DNA from: Crocodylus rhombifer
Lineage: Eukaryota > Chordata > Crocodylia > Crocodylidae
Length of the DNA stretch: 64,000 nt
Direction: 5' to 3'
Assembly (NCBI GenBank): GCA_038503035.1
Contig: JAVSML010001071.1
Coordinates: 309,345-373,344 of the forward strand
Shown: piece after piece, positions 12,179-21,300 of the stretch
Position numbering within the stretch: the stretch's first letter is position 1
How the letters are laid out: each line of letters begins with the position of its first letter
Notes under the pieces: model-generated
The model's database searches: none
Told to the model about the DNA's origin: nothing
The model's input: the letters and a program-made list of their open reading frames with translations, nothing else
Made by a program: the position numbers and the translations under genes

Positions 12179-12533
12179 CACAACCCAGCCTGGCCAGGGC
12201 CTCATTCACAGGGAATGTTGAGGGGCATATTGTCATTCACAGGGAATGGGGCCCTGGACGGGCCGGGTTGTGGGGCAATGGGAGCCTGGCAGCTCATCCA
12301 GGGATGTGGGTGAGTGGCTCCTGCTTCTGTGCGCACTGCAGGGGAACTGGGGAAGTGGGGGGGTACATTTGTCCCCCTCCCCCTGGCTCCCCTGCGCCAT
12401 GCCCCTGGATGAGCTGCAAGGCTCTGACTGCCCCATGACCCAGCCCACCCGGGGCCCCGGTCACAGTGAATGGGTCCCTGGCTGGGTCGTGGGACAATTG
12501 GAGCCTGTGGTTCCTCCAGAGCTGCAACGTGGG
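12179..12533. repeat. Four related GC-rich units in alternating orientation
   Basis: A unit with consensus features CACAGGGAATGGGGCCCTGG and GGGTTGTGGGGCAAT occurs at 12,179-12,209 (reverse), 12,238-12,303 (forward), 12,412-12,468 (reverse) and 12,462-12,533 (forward). Adjacent units can pair as imperfect hairpins. It is probably the core of a foldback DNA element. Confidence 0.6.
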
Positions 12534-13232
12534 TAGTCAAAGGTGGGGGGGGAAGTGGCCCCCAATCTTTGCACAGGGCAAGGGTGGGCTACAGTTGAGC
12601 TCTGCCTGCTCCCCACCTCTGTGCCTCACTGCAGCCTTTGAAAGCAACTCCATGTGGCTCACTTCTTAGCCCGCTCAGCGGTGGGACCTACATGGCGCTG
12701 TGCCGCTTTCAAAGGCTCCAGTGAGGGGCAGAGGCAGGAAGCAGGCAGAGTGCTACTGTAGCCTGCCCTTGCCCCATGCACAGATTGGCTCCCTGGGCTC
12801 TTTTTGGGGCAGGGAGGGTGTGGGTGTTCTGGGGGGCTCCGTCCCCCCTGACCCAACTGAGGCTGGTTATGCTCCAGCTTCAGGCCTCCCTCCAGGCAGT
12901 GCAACACTGGGGCCAGGCCAGTGCCAGTGTGGAGAGGTAGCCAGGGTGGGTGCGGGGTTAGGGGGCAGTGGATGCCAGCGCTGGGCAATGACCCCTAGTG
13001 TGGGGAAAGGGGCAGGCACACAGGTATAGCACACTTTGGTCCTGATCCCAGCCCAAATCTCACCCCCCGCCTTCCCCTGCCCCTTCCCCAACAGACTTTT
13101 AGGGCAAGAGGGAGGAGGGGACGTGTGTGTGTGTGCACTCAGCCCGAGCCCAATTTTTTTTTCTCCCTCCGCTTATGAGTGTAAGAAGGTTGGTGCAGCT
13201 ACTGCCACTCAGGCAGGCTTTGCTACCCTAGG

Positions 13233-13664
13233 GGCTGTGTCTAGATAAGAAGGGGTGCGAGGTTTGTGGTGTCACAAACTGCACGTGTTGGACATTAAAA
13301 TGTGTCCCATGTTGCAAATTTGGAGTGCAGGGACAAAATTTGCTACCAGGATTTCCCAGTAGCAAAAAAAAAGCACCTGGAAAAAAAGTAGTAAGGCACA
13401 CACTACAATATCATGTGCCATGGAGGCTTGATCCTCCAGGGAGATGCTCTGGCTGCTGGCCAGAGTGTCTCCACTCCTTCGTTTGTGCCCCAGATACTTC
13501 AGCGTGCCAGGAGCCAGGAGGAGCTGGGAAGGGGCTGTTTGCCTAAAGCAGGACAATTTGCCCTCAGCAAAGTGCACGTATAGGGGCATGTGCTGTGGCA
13601 CAAATTTGTGCCTCTACGATTTTTCCCACTGCAAGTCTATGCCCCTGCTTATCTGGATGTGGCC
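13233..13664. mobile_element. MITE with inverted ends (GGCTGTGTCTAGATAAG)
   Basis: The left end GGCTGTGTCTAGATAAGAAG and the complement of the right end, GGCCACATCCAGATAAGCAG, match at about 18 of 20 positions. An internal stem around GGAGATGCTCTGG and CCAGAGTGTCTCC is shared with the element near 52,220. No coding capacity. Probably Harbinger-related, but no clean 3-bp target repeat is seen here. Confidence 0.6.
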
Positions 13665-13796
13665 AAGGAGTCCTTCAAACCATCCAAGCAATACCCATAA
13701 GCAGGCTTGGGAGTCTGCAAACTTACTGTCTGGCTTTGCTTCCTTGGGAGCCCCTTAGCCAGTTCTCATAATACAAAACAATACTCTTTGGTCTAA

Positions 13797-14052
13797 AGCA
13801 GCGGCTCTCAACTGGGGTGCTGGGCATCCCCCAGGTGCCACCAGGTATGAGGAGATAAGCAGATAAGCAGAGACTCAGTCTTGTCCCTGTCTGGTCAGTC
13901 CCCCACCCTTGCCATCCAGCCTCTCTTCAAAGAAGAAAGCACTGAAATATATTAATTAGTTTTTGAAACTGGGGGTGGTACTCAATTCACAAAAGTTATG
14001 GAAGGGGGTGGAGGTGGCAGGTTCAAGTCAAAAAAGGTTGAGAACCACTGAT
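13797..14052. mobile_element. hAT-type MITE
   Basis: Ends read GCGGCTCTCAACTGGGGTGC on the left and AAGGTTGAGAACCACTG on the right. These are inverted copies of the common vertebrate hAT end CAGTGGTTCTCAACC. No coding sequence. Confidence 0.7.
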
Positions 14053-14119
14053 TTCAACAAAGAAATAAATATCTGGACATGAAGACCTGCCCAGAAGACC
14101 TGCCAGGGAGTCAGTTGGT

Positions 14120-16062
14120 TCTTTGGATAAAAGGGATGTTAAAGGATGACCGGGCCATTGCCAAGAAACTAAATGAATTCTTTGCATCTGTCTTCACTGT
14201 GGAAGTTGTTTGGTAGATTCCCCTCACCAGATCTATTCCTCTCTAGAGGCAAGTCAGTGGAGTTGACCCAAACTGAGGTTTCAACAGATGTGGTCCTAGA
14301 GGAAATTGATAAACTAAACAGGAAATTATTCTGATAAAAATTGATAAACTATCACAGGAAATTGATAAACTAAATTATTAGGATCTTATGACATTCACCT
14401 TAGGGTCCTGAAGGAGCTCAGAGTGGAAATTACCAAACTCCTAAGTGTAGCAGACAACCTATCATTTAAAACAGCTTTGGTATCAGAGGGCTGGAGGATT
14501 GCTAATATGACCCCCATATTTAAAAAAGGCTCTAGAGAGGATGCACAGAATTACAGGCTGGTGAACCTAATTTCCTGGAAACTGGTAGAAACAACAACAA
14601 CAACAATAATAATAATAATAGTAATAATAATAGAGAATTATTCAGCATATGGACAACTATGACTTGCTGGGGAGGAATCAACATGGCTTTATCAAAGGGA
14701 AATCATGCCTCACCAATCTTCTAGTTCTTTGAGGATGTCAATAAGCAGGTGGATCAGGGTGATCCAGCTGACATAAATGTTTCTGGACTTAAAAAAAAAG
14801 TCTTTGACAAGGTCCCCCATCAGAGACTTGTAACTAAACTAGGTAGTTGTGGGATTACAGGGAAGGTCCACTTATGTATTAGAAATTGGCCCAAAGATAG
14901 AAAGCAAAGAGTGAGTATTGAGAGTCAGTTTTCAGGATGTAAAGAAGGAGACAGTGGGGTCCCCAAGGGATCTGTGTTTGGGACCGGTACTGTTCAACAC
15001 ATTTATAATAAATGATCTGGAAAAGTGGTGAGTAGCGAGGCAGCCAGATTTGCAGATGACACAAAATTATTTAAAGTGGTGAAAACCAAGGTGGACCAAG
15101 AAACTACAGAAGGATTTGGCAAGATTGAGTGCATGGGCAACTAAATGGCAGATGACATTCAACATAGATCAGTGTAAAGTGATACAAATGGGCAAAAATA
15201 ACCGAAACTACACTTACACTATGATGGGCACTACTCTTACCACACAGGAGAGAAATCTGGGAGTTATTGTGGACAGTTCACAAAAAAAACATCAGCTCAG
15301 TGCTCAGCAGCCATCAAAAAGGCAAACAAAATGTTAGGGATAATTAAGAAGGGAACTGTAAGCAAAACACAAAGTCTCATTATGCCCCTTTATAAATCCA
15401 CAGTGTGTCCACACCTTGAATACTGTGCCCATATCTGTCCCACCTCAAAAAGTATATACAAGAACTAGAGAACGTACAGAGAAGGGCGACAAGGATAATT
15501 AGTGATATGGAAGCACTTTCAAATGAGGAGAGACTAAAGAGGCTAGGCCTATTCAGTTTAGAAGAGAGATGCGTGTGGGGGGACATGACCAGGGTTTCCA
15601 AAATACTAAAAGGTAAAGAGAAATAGGGATTTTTTTATTTACTCTCTCTCTTAGGATTAGAACTAGAGATAAAAAATGAAACAAGTAGGTAGTAAGTTTA
15701 AAACTAACAAAATTACACTATGTGTAATTGAAGTAGGGAACTCATTGCCACAGGATGTTGTGGAAGCTGACAGTTCAGCTAAATTAAAAAACAGACTGGA
15801 CAGATTTTTAGAGGAAAGGTGTATCAGTAACTACTGAGTACAGGAGTGAGGGGCACAGCCTCTGAATCAGAACTTCCTAGACCTTAAATCTTGGAGACTG
15901 CAAGTGAGAGAGAAACCGTAGAAAAAAACCCTTGTTGTACCGTGTTCATTCTTCCTTTCAGCATCTACTCTCTGACCTCGTGTGACACAGAAGACTGAGG
16001 AATACGGATCTATGTTCTGACCCAGTAAATGGCATATCTTGTATTCTTATAAGTTCTTATGT
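14120..16062 (+). mobile_element. Degenerate CR1-group LINE (old lineage)
   Basis: Plus-strand fragments follow reverse transcriptase order: AKKLNEFFASVFTVE, then WRIANMTPIFKKGSREDAQN, QHGFIKGKSCLTNL, SGVPKGSVFG, a segment with NLGVIVDSS, and EERLKRLGLFSLEER. Many stops and frameshifts mark an old copy, distinct in sequence from the younger CR1s here. It ends near ATTCTTATAAGTTCTTATGTTCC-like sequence. An AAC/AAT microsatellite lies at 14,590-14,633. Confidence 0.75.
14590..14633. repeat. (AAC)n/(AAT)n microsatellite
   Basis: CAA and then TAA triplets repeat with one interruption, inside the old LINE. Confidence 0.9.
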
Positions 16063-16064
16063 TC

Positions 16065-17650
16065 CACGTACAGCAAGACTTTAGCCTTTCTCCAGACAGC
16101 AGAAAAGACCCTGTAGCTCCAGTCCTTCCTAGAATCAAGCACCACTACCCAGTCTGCTCCCTGCCCTCAAACTGTTCCTTCCCCTAGCTCAAGCTCCTCG
16201 CTGTAGCCCACCTTGGGTTTTTAACTGCCAGCTAATCCCCCACAGCTGGGTTCCTAGCCCAGGGTGTCTACCTTCTTTAAAGGGCTAGACTACTCTGTTA
16301 CATGCAGACAGAGCACTCCTGAAACCTTTGTCATGCAGGATCCTCAGCAAAGAAACTTACACCTCCTGTGCTCACAGGCAATGGAAGACAGACACAGAGA
16401 GGCACTTTTTACTCACATGTCCCAAACAACATGGACAGGTGAGATATTTCCACAGTTCACCAGGAACTGTAAAATACTGGCCATGGGGAAAAGGAGCAGA
16501 ACAATGGATATAAAAGAATGGCAAATGCACATGAGATCAAACCCCAAACAGTTTACCCATCTCACAAAAATACCTGGGGAGACTGTATCATTTCACCCTT
16601 TGGCAATACTTGCCCTGCCTTAAGGACTTCCTGTTTGAGCCAAACAGCTGAACTGAGCTGGTGGGGAGCTCACTCTATGCATGTTGTTTCTGAGAAGCTC
16701 TGCTGTGTGATGCATGAGCTGGCAGGGCAGTGTACATTGTTATGAAGCTCTGCTTCCCCTCCCTGGGCACAAGAGCATGTCTATGCAAGAGAAGCTCACT
16801 ATGCACATACACAAGGTAGAGTGTGGGGAAATGGCCATGGTGTGATAGATTAACTATGGGATTTACTGTAATATTTCTCTGTTAACAGTGCTCATGTTAT
16901 TGTAATGTTGTATGCCTCATTTTCTTCATAAAGCTAGTTCATAGGAAAGGAGTAAGTTAAAGAGATAATGAAGCAAGAGAACTGTGTGGGACAAGACAAG
17001 GTGGACCTCTACTATCCACAGAGTCTTGAATAGTTTTGTTGGCACATCAGCAAAGGTGAAATGGCCCACACTTGGGAAGCTGATGGAGATAAAAACACAG
17101 GACAGACTGAACTTGTTAGTTGTCAGCTGCTGAGCACAGTGTCAGGAGAGTAAGCTGAGGAGTTGTGGGTCTCAGAGCCCAAAAAAACTGAAAAAGAAAC
17201 AGCTGAGTATCTTTGGGGGTACCCTGGGCTGTGTGGGCTGTATTGGAGATGGAGGAACAGCTTTACCCTTGGAAGGGGCAGAAAACCTGTGGGTGGGTGG
17301 CCTCCACCCCAGTAAATGCCTTTACTAAGAGACCGTCTGCTTTGCTGCTTGGAACTTTTGAGTTGCACTCGGTCTCCCCAGAAAGAGGCAAAATCTCACT
17401 CAGGAGCAGAACTGGATGCAAATTCATTGAGTCAGGGGCCACAGAGTACCAGGGAATGTGAGAGACTGAAAGGACAGGATCTCAGAAAAGGAAGGAGCCT
17501 GACCTCCCCCTTTGCTCTAGAAGCCAAGTCTGGGCTGGCTCTGAGGGACTCTCTCAGAGGCCAGACAAAGCATAGTAATCCGTGCAAGCACCTGCTGGAG
17601 GGCACTTTCTGACACATGGCTACTCAGACCACTTGTTAGCTGGGTCTTTA
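16065..17650. other. No feature recognised downstream of ACRBP exon 5
   Basis: This is where the next ACRBP exons would be expected. I looked on the minus strand for the cysteine-rich CALCDFCSLKLEQC-like and WCARLATKGCED-like segments of mammalian ACRBP and saw none here or down to 1. No repeat was identified. Confidence 0.4.
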
Positions 17651-17656
17651 CCTTAC

Positions 17657-18071
17657 CTGCCAGTGAAACTCGCTACTGGGACCTCTTCCTGGGCACCACT
17701 GCTTGAACCCTTCTGGTCCAGCTCAGTGCCTACTGGCACAGGTGTGGTCTTCATGTCCAGAGACCCCTCCAAGGAGAATGCTAAGTTGATTAGCTGCTCA
17801 ATGACATAGTCTATGTGTTGTTTTGTGCCTCTCTCAATCTTGGTGCTGAGCTTCACCCCCAGTGATGTTTCAGATAAGGTTGTGACTTGTAGGTGCCCTG
17901 GCAGGTCCAGGTGCTCTTGGGTTCTTTGGCGCACTGGCGTGACATGGAGGAACCCTTTGGGCATTGGCTCCTGGCCTGAAACAGCATACGCATATTTCAG
18001 GATAGCGTCAATGTGGGGGTATAGCCGGATGTCAGTGTGCTGCCTGCGATACTCCTTCAGGTGCCTAGAAT
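17657..18071 (-). CDS. ACRBP: ACRBP exon 5 (divergent middle region)
   Basis: This 415-bp exon has a pyrimidine-rich acceptor TTCTTCACCTAG|AT and a donor GGCAG|GTAAGG. It completes an aspartate codon with exon 4, then reads 137 open codons and exits in phase 2. It starts [20 protein letters not shown] and includes [15 protein letters not shown], which resembles NVEELLQSSLSLGG of mammalian ACRBP. The Glu/Gln-rich repeats of the mammalian middle region are absent. The phase fit with exon 4 is the best evidence that it belongs to the gene. Confidence 0.72.
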
Positions 18072-18294
18072 CTAGGTGAAGAACAAGATGCAGAGCATCT
18101 GAAGAACAGATAAACCTCACACGCCATTCTCAGAAACACCCCTCATGCAGAGAAACACAGACACACATAAGCACGCATGCTTCTTGGATTCTTGTCAGTT
18201 AAGAGGTGCATGCGTCCAATCCTGCTCTCCCCCATCGTTGATCACTTATATGATCTCTGCCAATATGTGAACTCCTCCATCTGTATCTCTCCTT

Positions 18295-18330
<36 letters not shown>

Positions 18331-21300
18331 ACACACGCCCTCCATTACTCCCATCAAGGAGGTGCACCCCCAGGATACAATCTTGTACAGTGTTAGTCTG
18401 GTCCCACAACTATGCCTGCTGATCCCTTTACATTCCTACCCATCCCCTCTTCCTCTTTGCATGGGGCCCTGTGTATAATTTCTCTATGAGGCAGAATAAA
18501 GAGAAGAGATAGAGCCAGAGGGGGCATAGGGTACAGTTGCCTGGCATGAATGATGAATTGCCCCAGCATTGCTGTACCTGGTTTCTTAGGAGGGCTGGTC
18601 AGGGCAAGTGAGTCACCCTTTGCCCAAGAGCCCACGGTATGAGGCCTTTCTGCTTGGGCTGGAAGCTTTTTTGGCGAAGGCAAATCAGGACACAGGATTC
18701 GCTGCATGGGAAGAGAGAGGGAGAAGTTAGAGCCCCCAGTGCAGTATACCCTGCAAGAGTCTTCCTTTTCCCTGCAGTAGTCCTTCTTAAAATACTTTCC
18801 CTTTATTATGATAATCCTGTCTGAACTTTCTCTCTTCCAATTCAGCCATCTCTCAAGACTCTTCCAGTTTCCTGCTATAGCCCCACCAGACTCCTCTCCT
18901 TCATGAGGATAAATGGAACATAGGAACATGGAAATACAGGGCTGGAAGGGGCTTACTGGTCCATCAGATCCCATCCTTTGTGTTTGCAGGCAAGTGTTTA
19001 TATAAGGAGCCCTGGAAAATGATCCGTTCTAACTCTTTAGACTCCACAATCACATGCACAATCTGATCTAGGGGACAAATTTCTTCCTGACACCAAATCT
19101 GGTGATCAGCCTGATCCTGAGTGGAAGAGAAAGACCCTCTAGCCAGGTACACAAGAGATTTCTAAGTATCAATAACAGCTCAGGTGCACCCCAGTCAAAC
19201 ATCCACTTTTACCTATAGCTCCTGTCCAATGATTGAGAAGAAAGTGTGAAGGGAAAAAAACAAAAATGAAGCATTCTGGAGGGAAAAACTTTAAATAAAA
19301 GAACTTTGAATTGCAAATACTTTGAATCCACATCTCAGATGTGCTGATAATTGATCCAAGGACCTCCCCATCTCATCACACTGTCCCTTCCATAAACCTT
19401 TCAAATTCAACCCTGAAGTTATTCCAGATCTTAGCCACCACTCATTTGCTTAGAAGACTGTTTCAAACATTACTAATTCTGCCTAAGCCCCTTCCCTCCC
19501 CTGCAACAATCCTCCAAGGTTTATCCCCACCCTTGAAGTACACCCTCTAGGCCCCTCACTTCATTATGATAATCTCTCCAAGAACTGTTCCCTCCTCAGT
19601 GGATGCATCTACATGTAATACCAGGCACTAACAATGAGCTGTAACCAGTGATACTGCACAGTAGTGCCAGCGCATGTCTTTTAGGTGATGCTAATGTGCA
19701 GTAGACTAATTCTACTGTGCATTAACACATTAGCATGGTTTTTGCCTGCCGTGCTAATGCACAGTAGAATTAGTCTACTGTGTATTTAGTCTCTCATATA
19801 GATGCACCCACTGATAGTCTCCCTACCCCTCAGACCTGCCCACCTCACCTTGACGTAAAACTTGCGGGTGGTACAACGATATTGTGCAAACTCACAGAAG
19901 GTCTGAAACAAGGAGGCTTCTGGGAGGTTGGTACATACTGAGCCTAGGGTGAGAGGAAACATAAATTGAGATGAAAGGAATGGGGAAATCAACTTCCTGC
20001 TCATAAGCAACATGAATCAGATGCTGACTCAAGTACCTGTTCCATTCTTATTGCTGGCTGAGAAGGGAATGCTCCTTGGTTGCTTGAGTGAACAGCCAAG
20101 TTAAAAACATCCAATTGGAGCCAGGAGGCAGTGCACTACATTGCTAAAGTTCACATGGCCTCCTATCTCACAACTCTTGTTACAGCATCTCGCCCCATGG
20201 CTGCCTTGGTCAGCCTACTTTGGACCTCTTTCCTTTGTCATACGGTGTTAAAGCCCCTGTAGCAGACATCTGGTTTTCCTCATCGAGGAAAACAAACAGG
20301 AGCAGTGATTTTGTGGGCATAATGTCAAGATTCAAACAGGGCTAACAAATGTCAGAGTAAGCAACAAACCCAGGTGTTCTACCCAAAATGTCTCTGTACG
20401 CTTCACCAGGAAAATCTGCTCAGTTTTGTAGACTGTATGCTTACGCATGCACCGTGAGAGCAGGAGGTGGGGCCTGAGATAGTTAGTGCAAAGCTGTCTG
20501 CCAATTCCATGCCCTATTGGTCATCTGTAAAGGCTCAAGAACTACATACCAGGCTCAAAATATCACAAGGTTTAAAAGCAATAAGCTTATGTTGAGCTTT
20601 TTAGTCTGTTTTGTGATTTGGATCTCCCTGTGCCCTTATTAGCATTATCAGTCCTTCCCAATGCCAGAGATCTCACTTCTACATCCAGCTGTCTTCCAGC
20701 CCCCAAATCAAACCTATCTCCATTTGAGACAAATTGCCAACCAACACAGCTACAACCAACATCCCTGAAACACAGAAGAGGAAGAGGCTTGCTGGGCTCT
20801 ATGCTTCAGCCTTTCCCCCTTCTCCTTCTGTGACAACAGTATCATCTCCTGGAAGGAGCTCTGCCCACCTTCTGCTGCATCCCTGGAGGGCTGCTGTACC
20901 ACAGGAAGCAGGCAAAATGGGGAAGGCAATAAGAGGGGATTTCCCTCAGGCAGGGCTGGAATCCTCCTGCATATGGAGCTTCTCATTTCATCCCCAGACT
21001 GGCTGTTGCCCCGGCTGGAATCCTCACTCGGGGCAAAATCATGAAATGTGGTGACACAGTTTAGCTTGGTTGAAGGGCTGCTGATAGGCACTGTTATGTC
21101 ATGCTCTGCCAAAGGAGATAAACAGTTCCTAAAGGAAGTGCCTGCAAGTTGTGCTCAAGTTCAATATACAACATTGTTCTGGAATTGTTGTAGGACCAAG
21201 AACATCTCATGCGTATCAGAAAAGGCTTCTTAGGTGCACACCTCAAGCTAGTCTCACAAGTAAAACACTTTTCATGGCTTCAATTCTCTATTGCTGCTGA

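Noticed and set aside
18294..18336. Possible CRISPR-like or satellite array
   Set aside because: It is a simple dinucleotide microsatellite. No spaced repeat arrays were found anywhere in the window.
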